Below, piece after piece: positions 42,119-54,255 of a stretch of 64,000 nt of DNA. A program made the position numbers and the translations under genes. Source of the stretch: Orthonyx spaldingii (taxonomy: Eukaryota > Chordata > Aves > Passeriformes > Orthonychidae); the NCBI GenBank assembly GCA_013397795.1, contig VZTJ01005670.1:1060229-1124228 (forward strand). The letters are read 5' to 3'. The notes beneath the pieces are model-generated. The model was not told where the DNA came from. It was given only the letters and a program-made list of their open reading frames with translations, and made no database searches. How positions within the stretch are numbered: position 1 is the first letter of the stretch; each line of letters opens with the position of its first letter.

Positions 42119-42973
42119 AAACCACTATTTGTTTTTGCAGTTTGCTGTCCTTGGGGGTAAATGATGGTTCAGGGAATGGCTCTGGGTTGCAGCAGCACTT
42201 GAAGGTGTTTATCATGTAGGTTTTCTCAAAAACTGTTGGTGCAATAATGATACTGGTTTAAGTCCTTTAAAATTCCCAATTTCCCCAGACAGTGTCCTGT
42301 GTTTAATAATGGGATGAAAGAGCTCAATAGTACTAACCCCCATCCTGTACAATTAACCTTCCTTCCCCATTACCCTGTGGACAGAACAGCGATATCCCCT
42401 CCTTTTACAGAATAGATTTCTGAATCAAATATTAATGCTAAGCATAATGTAAATGGGTTCATAAAGCTTAGAAAAGAGAAACAATGTTGACAGTTATCTA
42501 GGGCTGTACTCTTTCTCAACTTCACTGCATTAACATGCTAGTTAACAGAGGGCATGTAGTTCTTAAAAGATTACTGCTCAAGAATACTGAATGACAAAAA
42601 AATTATAGATCCTGTCAGATCACCTCAGTTGATTTACAAGCTTTTGCTTTTGAACCATAACCTCAGTGCAGAGAAAAAGATTGTAATAATCACAATTAAT
42701 GATCAAGTGTTGAATTATGGCTTTAATAAATACTTTCAAAATTGCAATGATAAACAAATTAGCACCCTTTTACTATCCATGGGCACAGTTCACTATTAAA
42801 AGAACAAAAGGAAGTAATTTCTATAGGTATTTAAGGTAAGTGTAGGAGAAAATACAGGGCAGCAGACAATGGAGACTTAATCTCAAATTAACACTATTAA
42901 TATCATTCAAAAATTCAGCAATTCTGTGAATTGTCTCCATCCCCTGCCTGGAAATGGAGGAGACCAGAATGAG

Positions 42974-43011
42974 ATGCAAATCAGTGCGTTTATCTAATGA
43001 ATAATGCAAAT
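42974..43011. promoter_or_regulatory. Pair of octamer motifs (candidate POU-factor element)
   Basis: Two perfect ATGCAAAT octamers, at 42974-42981 and 43004-43011, have the same orientation and starts 30 bp apart, with TTTATCTAATGAATA between them. The octamer is the binding site of POU proteins (OCT/BRN). Homeodomain-type TAAT cores are common within 300 bp on both sides. NTNG1 is neuronally expressed in vertebrates, so an intronic neural enhancer is possible. This is inference from motifs alone. Confidence 0.35.
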
Positions 43012-43368
43012 GAGCGCTCCTCTTATGGCATGGCAGTCTGCAGGAATCCTCTCTGCCTCACCTCACATTTCGTGTGGATTTAAGCACCATGTGTCAGAAG
43101 AAATTAGGGAATGGAATTGCCAAGAGATGACAAAGCCTTGGAGCCCCAAGTCAGTGCAGACAGCAAGGTACATTAAGATGCATAGTAGGGAGGAGGAGAG
43201 AGCAGACATCTCATTAAAATGAAAATGTTGCTATTTTTCCTTCACCTCCTTAATTGAGTTGTACGACACTTTAATCAGCAATTATTTGTGTGGCTACTAA
43301 TTAGAAACAGCCTCTAAAATGATACCAAGGTGGGATCTCAAAAACTTGACAAAATCTTTCAGTTTGGC

Positions 43369-43387
43369 TTTTTTTTTTTTTCCCCCC
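43369..43387. repeat. T13-C6 homopyrimidine tract
   Basis: Thirteen T followed directly by six C. Simple sequence, likely length-variable. Confidence 0.9.
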
Positions 43388-44272
43388 ATGCTGGTGCTAT
43401 TTTCTCTCTCTGATATCAGTTAACTGCATCAGCATTTTTCTTGTAGCATCACCGAGCATACTGCATCTTATCCATTAGTCACAAGCCGTGCTGTAACTTT
43501 CCCTTAGCATCTAACATTACCCTCCAAAAATATACTCAAGCAAACAAATCTGAAGGCATGCAAGCCCTGTAAATTAACTCTATTTTTTTTCCCAATCATA
43601 TTTTGCCTGAATGCATATGTGATTCAGAATCCAGGATGGATTTCATCTGCTCCATTAAAACCTCTTAGCATGCAGACCAGCTATGCTGCCACAGCTGGCA
43701 TCAAGTCCTTCTTCTTCATCATTGCATTGAGTCTCCAATCTGTGGGATTTGTGAAACTTTATGCTTTTATGACTGGTCCTCTCTTAAAATACAGAGCTGC
43801 TACACCCAACTGAACAAAGCCATTTGCTCCTTGGACAACTACTTAGTTATCAGAGTGGTGAAGGAGCTGCCCAATTGTGGAAGGATTTGGGCTCCCATGG
43901 ATTTGGGATGCTGGAAGAGGATCTCCCAGCATCGAGATGCACAGAGACCAGAGGACTGAGAATGCAGTTTGGCCAGGTTCAGTCAAGTCCAGGTTGGGGT
44001 GGAGGGAAATTGCCTCTCACTTGGAAAGGGAAGAGCACCTCAAAGCTCTGAACTGCAAAGCTGAGAACTTAACGCAATCACCAAACTTTGGGGTGTCCAC
44101 TGCCTACAATACAATCTTAGGGCTGTGTTCCCATGGGTCACTGAGCTTTGTTGTCAACCAGCGGGCAACAAATTGGTGGTTTGATTCAGTAACTCCACAA
44201 ATAGATAAATTTGTATATTAAGCCACAGAAGAGATTAGAGATATCTTACTACATGTATTTCCAGGAAATGTG

Positions 44273-44312
44273 AAAAAAAAAACAAACAAAAACCAACCCA
44301 AAAAACAAAACC
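44273..44312. repeat. A-rich simple repeat
   Basis: Ten A followed by degenerate CAAA/CCAA units. Low-complexity intron sequence. Confidence 0.85.
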
Positions 44313-47300
44313 AAGATCCAACCCTTTTTTCTCACAAGCTGACAAAGACATCATCGTTATTTATAGTTGTGCTTCAGTTCATCAGTTGGAGGCACACTGC
44401 AGAAGATGCCAAAGCACTAGCGACATCGCTACTAAATTAAGAGCTTGCAGTTTCTTTATAATAGTTGAAAGCAAAGCTATTTCTCCATTGGGCAGCTTAT
44501 TGCAAACTCCATAATACTGAAAAAAAATTGATAGATTCTTTTGATGGATGTTCTCTCAGGTCAATCCTAGTGAATCAAGGGGAATTGTCTGAGATGCAGG
44601 TCTACAAGGAATTTGGTGTGAACTCCATGAAAAAGTGACTTGCAATCAGTAGCATTTTCACTCTCTTAAATTAGAAGGACATGGGGAGGTTCTCTGCTCC
44701 TGTTCCTGTTGGCAGTTACCATGCCAGAAATATACAGAGAGTTTAGGTTTCTTATAGCAAGGGCAATGGTAACTATAGTGAAAAAAATACTGTTACAGCA
44801 AACTAAGCAGTTGATTTGAAGCAGGGAGACAATTAAAGCACAGCATTTCTGAAAGAGTAATAAAAATGTCACGGCAAATGACAGATTGTTACAAGTCCTT
44901 GGCTTCTTCCTAGCACTGCAAGAGAATACGGTGTTAAATCAGTTCCCAGAGATTATTAGTGGTATATGTTATTTTCCCAAACTCAAGGCACCCAGCATCA
45001 TTCCATAAATCAATTGCAGGTTAAAATTAGATTTTTTTTTTTTACAACCTTAGTTCTGTGACCCTTGCACATATAATTAGCTAAGAAAATTATATAAAAA
45101 AATAGTAGAAACCTGACTCATCAAACTTAGAAAAGCTAAAAACATTCCACCAAACCCCCAAACCAAATCAGAAAATAGCTCTTTTCCATGGCTCCTCAAT
45201 GCCTGTGAGTTTCACTGATTGCAGAATAAGACACTGAGACAAAGATATTGTAGGAATGGACTCTCATTTCTCATCAGCTTAAGGCTCTGTAAATTACGTG
45301 TAAAATGAGCCTGTATTTTGTTGTGCTTACTTTCTGTACTGCTTTTCTGCATAAAGCATTACGAAACCTAGGTTAAAAAACTGTAAGTAATTAAAGCCAA
45401 TAATAACTGAACCCAGTTACCTGGCATGTGAACATCTCCAAAGTGCAGGCTTGAAATAAGTTTCTGTGTTGTCAGGTACAGGGGTGTTGTAAGCTCAGTT
45501 ACAAGTTCCTCTGTCTCAGGTGTTTATGGGCTAGATAATTTCTTCTAACAAAGTCTCTGTGACTATACTGTAAGAATCTCAGAAGCATTTCTTAAATGGC
45601 AAAAAGCTGATTTCTACTGGAAACAAGTTATCCAAGAATCCTTCAAGTTCCACATAGAAATAGGTGGGCTCTCTGTTACCATCTTCTGATATGCAACATT
45701 GCTGTGTGCTTTTCTGCATGTGTATGGGTTGCTTAAGGGCTGCAACACCTCCTGGAGCACTCTGGTGTATGTAGGATACCAGGCAGGGTCTGCCACCAAG
45801 ACCAGCATTCCCTTGCAGGCTCCTTACTAGCTCAGATGAGGAGGTGTATTGCTCTCTTCTGCAGCAGCTGCCCTTTGCTACAGCTGCACTGCCACTGCTC
45901 ATACATTTTTCAGCAAAATGATCCTTGGTTAGGAGGGATAATTTTGAATTCCAAAGTGTTTCCAATTTATGATTTATTTCATCACTGTAAAAGTAAACTT
46001 GTTCTGCTTTTCCTATGAGGCTTTACACAGCTCATAATTATCAACAAAACAATTACTAACTCAAGAGTAAAGGCAGTGACAGCAAAGACTTGCTCAGCAT
46101 TGCCGTTACATCTGCTTTCTGCGGCCTTGGTGGTTGGCTAGGCTGAAAGACAAAAAAAACAACTGTGGCTTACATGACAGGAGTTGAGAGAAGCTCATGT
46201 ATGCTGGTGTCATCAAGAAAGTGTTAAAACAGGTCATCACAGGCACAGGTGGCATTCATTTCTGTAATAATTTGTGAAGAACATTATTTTTCCTTGGTCA
46301 GCTCCTGCAAATCTTTTGGAGTTAAGAGAACTGGCCTAGCAGCAGGAGGATGTTGATGGTTGCATTAGTAGAGGTGCAATGATCTTGAGGATGGGAACTT
46401 AAAAAACCTCCTGATACTAAGGTAAAATTCAATGGTGCCCTGCTGCCTTCTGATTTTTGTTTCTGATCTTATGCACAATTTTATCATTCTAAACTCAACA
46501 CTTAGTAGTACGAGGCCCTTGACAAGATATGATCAAGAGAACAACATTTACTTCAAGTTCTTAGCCAGATTGCTGTTGATCGGGAGAGCCAAACCCTGCC
46601 TGTAAAAGGGCTGTGTCTGCTTTCTCTGAGCTCCTGCAATGTGTTTACTGTCCTAGAGAGCTGGCACCTGGGAAAAGCAGCACAGTGAGCAGGTCCTCAT
46701 CAACCAATCCACATTCCAGCAAACTCTTCTCCCATCCTACTGCTGGACTCTTTAAACTCAGAAAACATTTAGAAAACACTTTACCTGTACCCATCTAAAG
46801 TCCACAGATGAGGTCTGTGTGATCTGTACCATTTCCAAAAAGAAGGTGAACCAGAAAGGGTAGCAGAAGTCTATGTAAGAACAAACCCATCAGCCCTGGC
46901 AGCTTCTCAAGGTGCAGAGCGTTAAAGGTGTGACAAGACAGGGATACAGCCAGAAGGAAGGCAGGCAAGCTCTTCTGGTCTTTGGAACAACTCCCCATTT
47001 CTCTCTTTTCAGTCTTTCTCCACCATTTTCAAGACAGGGAAAGGGGCTGGCACCCAGGAGGGCTGTGTGGACCACACAAGGGGCAGGTATATGAGAGCTC
47101 CCTGCCCCACCATCCCATTAAATGCACATACACCACTTCACACCAGCTGAAGACTTGAAGATTGTAGAAGAGGGAAAACAATTGTGTGTATGGATTCAAA
47201 AAACTCAAACCCCATGTCGTATTTCAGACATCAGTCCACTGTTCAACACTGAAAAATGGTGTACTTTCTGTTAAGGCTTAAAATTTCACAAAATGGTATG

Positions 47301-48624
47301 CTGAACGCTCCACCTATTTATTAATAAAGGAAAGGCAACTGTTGTAGTGCTTTTGGAGACTTCTTTTTAAACCTATAAAACTTGAAGTTCACGATTGAGG
47401 ATGCCCAGCTAATGTTTGAGTGCTACAAGCAATGATGGTGCAGTTATTGAGAACTATGGAAGGATTAGTCAGTAATAGTCTTCTGTCCTTTTCAATTATT
47501 TACAAATAATCTATGAGATGCATTAAGCTAAAATAGTGTATTTTAATATGCAAACCCTGTTATGTATTCTATATATGTGTCCTAGCTGGCACTTTCTAGC
47601 TAGATGGTCTAAAATATGCTTTCAGTGGATTCTTGTATGCCCCAAAACTGTACCCAGGAAAAGACAGATAATGTCCCATTGTCCAAAACTTGTTTTGTCA
47701 CTAGGGACAAAGAGCCTTGCACTGAAGTTCATAGTGGCTGAAATAATCCAAAACCCAGCACCAGTAAAATAAGTAAAGATGTTAAAACTGAGAAGGCTGG
47801 AAATAAGTGAACTTCAGTGAAATTGCTTCTGACAAGAAAAATATTAGAATATAAAGGTATACAGCTAACTTTACCTCTACTTAGGATGGTTTTATGGTTG
47901 CCAGTTGAGAGTTTCAAACTGGTACAGTGCAGAGGATAATGCTCACTACTTAGGAAGCTCTATTTTGTTGCCGTCCATTGCTGTCCTTCTGTTGCCTAAC
48001 ACAGGACACATTAATTTCAATGGAAGATCATATTTTAAGTCCTGTTGATGTAAAGTCAAACACTAGCTCTTAGGCATGAAATATACATGATGAGTCACTT
48101 CTAATTTCTTTTTAGTTATTGAAGTGTATCTTTTTAAAAAAATCAAAGCCACTCCTTCAGATAACAAAAAGCTTCTACATTCTTAACATTTTATTTTCAA
48201 AGGCTTATCCCACTTCTTTTTCAGGAAAACAGGGTTTTCACCTGCAAATGATTGGCAAAAATTTACCCCACAAATTTAGTGAGGAAAGCTATAATGCTTG
48301 AACCCCCTAAACCTGATACTTAACGTGTCTGGAGTCTGAATCAGCCCTTGGGAAGTGAGACACCTTGCTAGGATATTTCTGCAGGCTATCCCTACAGTAT
48401 TCATACTACTTGGCAGATCCATATGGTCAAGGAAGCCAAGAGGCATGTCAGTCTGGAAGCCTGTGATAAAAATAGATGAGGAAAATAGCACGTGTAGAAG
48501 AAGTTGTTTCAGCAGTTAGAAAATTGCATTCTGTGCTTTTTTTCCTATAGCTATGCACATTGCTGTTTTTAGAGGATGAGGGCTGTTGTGTAGTTGTTTG
48601 CTATTCCTTTTTATTTATTTTTTA

Positions 48625-48640
48625 CCACCCCCCCACCCCC
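48625..48640. repeat. C-rich tract (C7 A C5)
   Basis: CCACCCCCCCACCCCC inside AT-rich intron. The runs are too few for a standard four-tract quadruplex on the opposite strand. Simple sequence. Confidence 0.8.
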
Positions 48641-51600
48641 AGTCACTTGTTAATGTCACCCACAAGTAGCTCTGTTTCTAGTTTGCACTGGAGGAAAGCA
48701 TCTTATGAGCAGGTGTAGCTGGGAAAAATCAAATTGATGAGTTAAAATGTGGCTGTTGACAGTTTTACAGATAAAAATCTAAAATGCACCAAGATGTTGG
48801 AAAGGCACAGCACGTACATGTAAGAAAATGCTCCTTTCATCATAATGGTGTCTTCTTTTAGAGGTTTTACAACTACTTAGCTATAAAAATTCTCTCTGGG
48901 CTGAAGCGTGGCATAAAATATCCCTGATATAGTACAATTTCTTGCTTGTAGTAAATATAATTAAAATTCATTTGCACCCTTTTCTTTCCTCCCCTTTTTT
49001 TAATTCCTAAATTCCATATAAACAATCTGCCTAAAGAACTAGAAGATAAGAAATTAAACCATTTTCCAGAAAATACAACACAGCAAACATCAAAGCTACA
49101 TGAAATCACTTATGCACATTGCCAAGTCAGCTCAATGCCAAGAATTTTTGTGTCCTTAGCTATATTTGTACTTGTAGATCAGGATGATGTCACTGCAAGT
49201 GACCTGTGAAAACACAAACTTCCATACCTGAAATGTGTCTCAGCAGTCATTGTTTCTACAAGTAAATCGGGTACAGAGCTACCCCCTGGTTTTTAGCTAG
49301 GGAGATTAGCGTTCCAGTATACATGGGGGTCTGTATCTCATCAGTCAATAGCATTAATTGTATCTGGGATTACCTTTTATTTTCATATTCAGCCCGGACT
49401 TATAGGCCTTGAAATAAGTCAAGAAATATTTGGATGAGCAGATCTCTCACCCGTTTTTAGCTACTCCTAAACAGATATGTTATTTTATGTATTGGAAATG
49501 ACAGTTTTGGCAAAACAGTATCGGTATAAAAAAAGAAGTGGCAGTGGTACTCACACTAAAATTGACCAGCTCCCACAAATTCAGCCCTTTCTGTGGGTAA
49601 AAATAAATGGCAGGTTTTCATCCTTGCATAAGAAGATGGGTAATTTCCATACTTTGTCAACAGGGATTGCTAATGCTTGTCTATATTTCTCCCCCTCTGC
49701 TTCCCAGCATAGAGCAGAGGGATGAAAATGCAGATTGTCTCAGTTTGTACATTTATTTTTTCTTGAATGAATGAAGGTGATTTGGGTTGTATTAGGACTG
49801 GATGCTTTATAAGTAACATAAATGTCTAAATGTTAAAATCATTACTTGAGAGTCAGCTTAGTGATTTCTGCCTTCTCAAAGGACTCTGGGGAACCCACTA
49901 ACCAGAATTGTTGTCCTGATGTACACAAGGTTTGTAGAACTCCCAGCTGAGTTCACTTGGCTTTTTTTCAACAAGAGGGTTACAAATGGAAATTTTAATA
50001 TATGGAAGTGCCTCAGGAACTTGCATTTGGTTTCCAGTGACTCTTAGCTTTTACAAAGTACAAGCTCTGCAAGAAAGAAACATGAAACTCTGGGGTTCAG
50101 AGATGTACAGGTACTAAATGAAGATGGAAAAATCTGTTTATCCAGTAATCTTGAACAAACCTGAGCAGCATAAAACTATCTCTGCTCAGTTCTGCCAAAT
50201 AAATTCAAAATTCACATTCTGAGACTTGTCCACCACAGTGGGAAGAAATATAATATCATGCTCCTTGTACAGTGTCCTCAGCCTGGAAAGCCTGATGCTG
50301 CACAGCTCCCTTGGCACCGCAGGGCATTGTGCCCCTGACCAAAATGTGCCAAAGCAAACTGAGGGGGCGATGCTGCAGCTCCGCTCCTCCAGCCTGCCTG
50401 CGTGACACAGGTTGGTATTTGTTGGTCACTCTGCTGAAAGGAGGATTTACCATCCTGGAAAAAATTCTCAGTTCAGGGTTTCTAGCAGAGAAGAAATGGG
50501 GTCACCCAGCGCTGCCTCCCAGCAGCCCAGGAGGGATGTGCTGTCCTGCCCTGGCCAAGGAGCAGCAGCTGGGGTGTGCTGCTGCACTGCACTGCCTCTC
50601 TGCACCCCAGCAAATCTCACCAGGAGTCTCCCTGCAGAGGGCCACAGGCTCGAGATCACCTCTGCCTCACCAGCAGCGGGTCAAATTGCAATAGGTTGCT
50701 AGTAAATATTTTATTTATAAAGTAGTATTATTTTACTTCACTAAGGGTGCTGCTGAGGGGATGTTTCTGGTCCAATTGCATTGATAGTAAGACATTCACA
50801 TTCACCATGGATGTCGGGTATTCATTTTATAGTGGAAGATATTTATTTCTTTGTAAAATTGGTGTTGCTGGTTCCATACTCAAACAAGGCCAAAACTCTA
50901 AGCTCCCACAGAGTACTTGGGTACAGATACCCTCCTTGGTGTTTGGGGGGGCCAGGGAGGAGGGGAGCAGCTGGGGAGGCACCAGCTCAGGTTTTTAAGA
51001 ACTCCATCCATAGAGCCAGAATCTCCCCCAGCACAGTTCCTTGCTTTTTAAGATATATTATTATTAAAATAATCATCTAAAAATGTCTACTATTCCCAGC
51101 TAGCTTCAGGGGAAAAACAAACCCAACTAGAAGAGCAATTAGCAAACGGAATAAAGGCAGTGCTAGAAAATGCATAACAGCTGCTTTTACAAAGTGTATT
51201 TATAAAATATAAATCTCCTTAAAAGGATGCACTTCTACACATACTAGTGGCATGTGCTTTAAAACTGCAACTGAAAATATGCAGAAACCCTTGCTTTTGT
51301 TTAGGAACCCTGTTTTATCCTCAAATATTTTTAACAACTGAAGTACTTTGTGGGCGTGCTTTTGTTCTGTTTAAGGCTTGAAAACATTCCAGTACCCAAA
51401 GTGTAACTGAGGAGAAAAAAAAAAAAAGGCAACTGGACAGAGTATTGTTAATGATTTACTGGAGAATCTAGATGTGTGATAATGAATAAAATGCAAATCT
51501 GTTTTACTGCCAATCCTCAGTTTTGATTTATGAGCAATTATTAATTTTTAGATTGCTTCCAGTTGGAAGAACACAGAGATTTTACCAACCTGGTTTTTTT

Positions 51601-51644
51601 ATTTCTGCTGTCATTAAGTATATCCATTTTTTTTAATCTTGCAG

Positions 51645-51725
51645 GAGACTGAGAAATCCTTTCCCACAAGGACCAAGGAGCAGGCGCCTTTGCGGAGTGT
51701 GCAGCAGTGGCTGCCAGAAGTACAG
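51645..51725 (+). other. Candidate symmetric 81-nt exon (plus strand)
   Basis: The segment is bounded by a strong acceptor (ATTTTTTTTAATCTTGCAG, AG at 51643-51644) and a donor ACAG|GTAGGC. It is exactly 27 codons long and fully open in phase 0, reading from ETEKSFPTRTKEQAPLRSVQ to QWLPEVQ. It is antisense to NTNG1. No homologue is recognised. It might be a lncRNA exon or a cryptic splice-site pair, since such pairs arise by chance in large introns. Confidence 0.25.
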
Positions 51726-51785
51726 GTAGGCTGGGGTGTGGCACTGAGCAGCAGGAGGGAGCTGGGAACAGCACAGGGCAGGGGC

Positions 51786-51957
51786 TGTGCTCCTCCCTTC
51801 CTCGGACACACCACAGGGACAGTCTGTGCTCCTCCCTTCCTCGGACACACCACAGGGACAGTCTGTGCTCCTCCCTTCCTCGGACACACCACAGGGACAG
51901 TCTGTGCTCCTCCCTTCCTCGGACACACCACAGGGACAGTCTGTGCTCCTCCCTTCC
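51786..51957. repeat. 39-bp minisatellite, 4 perfect copies plus a partial fifth
   Basis: The unit begins TGTGCTCCTCCCTTCCTCGG and ends CACCACAGGGACAGTC. Copies start at 51786, 51825, 51864 and 51903, with a partial fifth at 51942 that diverges after CTCCCTTCC. The four full copies are identical as far as I can read them. Because 39 is a multiple of 3, every frame stays open on both strands, giving spurious repetitive peptides; I do not regard them as coding. Confidence 0.96.
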
Positions 51958-53583
51958 CTCCCGCCCCACAGGCTGCTGAGGGGCTGAGGTGTCCTGCCCT
52001 ACACAGGGGACAGGTCAAGGGGCAGAGGCCGTGACTCACAGGTCTTGAGATATTGGAAATGAAATGAGATATTCAGTAATTTAAGAGAAGGCACCAGAAT
52101 AAAAACCCACTCCCTGAAGTGTAAGGTGCTCTCCTACAATGACAAGTGACAGTTGTAGTAATTATATGTGCCCAAAGAGTTCAAATTAGATGAATGCAGA
52201 TGTTGTAAATAAAGTCTGCAATATATTTGAGCTGTACATACTTTTAAAATGTACAGCTATGAATATCCACTTTAAACAAGACAGTAGCAATAGCTTTAAC
52301 TTCCTGCTCCCATTCTACCCCATGCTATCTAGTGAGACTATACAGATAGAATAAAAATGAAGGATTCTAAATTCTTATTTAGCCCATAAAAGAAAAAAGC
52401 TTTTTTCTTAACAGCATCTCTTAATATAGCACAACACTGTTTTAAAATGTCTTGCTTGAGAAAGTATGTATGAATGCCAAAATGCTTTCAAAAATAATTT
52501 TTGTTTCACACTGTGATTTATCCATTACTCAGAAGAGTATCTGTTCATTTAATTATTTCAGTAAACATAGTAATGGTACCACTAACTATGCTACACAGTA
52601 TTTCCCCTTTTTTAAGGAATATGAGCCTACTTGTAATTAAAGAAATGCTATATTAATGATGCTGAAAGTCTCAGAGGGAAAAATTTAATGTCCACCTCAT
52701 AATATTATGCCAAAATTACATGTGCAGAATACTTTTTAATAATCTTTGTTTCTTAATTTAGTTTTGATTGGATATGAAATACAGAGTAGCACTCAAGGGC
52801 TCAAATTTCTACTGTCATCAGCATTTCTGCTCTATAAATTGTACAAATGCACAGGACTCCCATCTGCAGGCTCCGTTTCAAGCTTCTGTTTAACCTATGA
52901 AGGAAATTAGCTGCAGGGAGCTATAATTGATGATAATTTCGTCATTTTTTAGCCGTTGGGATGGCATTATGATAGCCAGGTCTAAACACAAACAGAAAAT
53001 TATATTTGGATGCTGTCATTTGAGCTGCAAACACAGGTCGGTAGCATAAATTCGTCTCTAGTTTGCAAATTACAGCAATAGCCACTAGGAGTCTCCTGGT
53101 TAAATTCATGATGAATTTGCACAGTAATCCCAGCTCAGGTTTGAAGGCAAACCCCGTGCTAAAGGCTGGATTTCAGCACAGGGGCCAGTCCATGTGCAGG
53201 GCAGGTCGGACTGTGGCGACAGGGTCCCTGAGGTGTGAGCAGCATCATCAGGTTGCTGATGCTTGTACCAGGGATACAGCTGGCAAATGGTTTAGAGGGA
53301 AAGCCAGAAGCCACCTACACACTGTTCTGGTGGAGCAAAAGATGGTGATGGTCACGGGAAGTCAGATTTATATCTCTTTATGACTGGACAGAGTATTGTG
53401 GACTTGTTCTTACAAAGAGGGAAGTAGATTTCACTGACTGTTAGTTACTCCCAGGGATTTAAAGCAGATTTGTTTCGTACTGAAATGCTGCAGGCCACAA
53501 GAACTAGTACCGCTAGGTACTTCAAAATTTGCTTAGTGTCTCTGCAAAGTGAAACCTGCAGTTCAAACCTGAAAATCTGAATA

Positions 53584-53634
53584 CCTTCTCTCTCTTCTCT
53601 TCTCTCTCCTCCTTCCCCGTCCCTCTCCTCCCAG
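53584..53634 (+). repeat. Pyrimidine tract ending in CCCAG, acceptor-like
   Basis: Fifty nucleotides of C and T with a single G, ending TCTCCTCCCAG|GCC. It is a textbook polypyrimidine tract plus AG on the plus strand, and may be the 3' splice site of the putative terminal exon that follows, or just a microsatellite-like run. Confidence 0.6.
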
Positions 53635-54255
53635 GCCAACTATGCACAAGCATATGGTGCCAGACACTTTTAGCAATGCCAAATGCTCAAAGTTCATAAA
53701 TTACAGACCTGCAGGAATGGGTCACGCTGGCTTAAACACTGTGGCTGTTCAGTCCAACTCCGTGACTGACAAAGGATGTCCAAATTTCCTCGAAGGAATA
53801 CCACAGAAAGCAGTAATGCACCTTCTGCCAGCGTATGTACCTCACCCTAAGCAGCTAGAGATGGCTTTAAAACGAACAGGGAAGCCAGAGGTGACCAGTG
53901 AACCCTTCCCCCATGGTGCTGGTTACCCCATAGGCAGGAGGAGTGCTATTTTTTGTGGAAGGATGCTGTCACATCCTCCTTACAGACACATGCAACTCCA
54001 CATGTAGAAATTGGAAGTGTTCACTGCTCTTAGCCACTTGTTTATAAGTTTTTTTTATGCATCTCTTCTCTTGAGCAAAAATCCTTTCCAAGCTGTAAAG
54101 ATCCTGAATGGCTTTAAATCTGATGAGATTTTAAACAAATAATAATTTGGAAGGCTGTTTATTTGGCTTCTGCTTTTTGAGCTCCTTGGTTTCATTTTCA
54201 AACTTTTCCCTGCAGCCAGAAGGACTAAGGAAATAAAGATGATGTTTTAAATGAA
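53635..54255 (+). other. Candidate terminal exon after the pyrimidine tract (plus strand)
   Basis: After the CCCAG acceptor at 53634, the frame inherited in phase 0 from the 51645-51725 segment stays open for 12 codons (ANYAQAYGARHF) and stops at TAG 53671-53673. An AATAAA lies at 54232-54237. The arrangement resembles a last exon with a 3'UTR of about 580 nt, but expression is unknown. A separate ATG-less frame of 121 codons overlaps it and looks like chance. Confidence 0.2.

Larger units (their letters stand above)
42119..51644. other. Intron interval without a recognised gene
   Basis: AT-rich sequence to the right of the SINE. It holds the octamer pair, several homopolymer tracts and a GC-rich block at 50290-50680 that is open in several frames on both strands (127 codons at most). 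No exon, RNA gene or further transposon is recognised. Confidence 0.7.

Noticed and set aside
51541..52039. Repetitive open frames of up to 142 codons on both strands
   Set aside because: Produced by the 39-bp minisatellite, whose length is a multiple of three, so every frame stays open. No start or splice support.
53642..54007. 121-codon open frame on the plus strand
   Set aside because: Overlaps the putative terminal exon in a different frame, and its start lies just inside the acceptor. No domain or conserved pattern visible.
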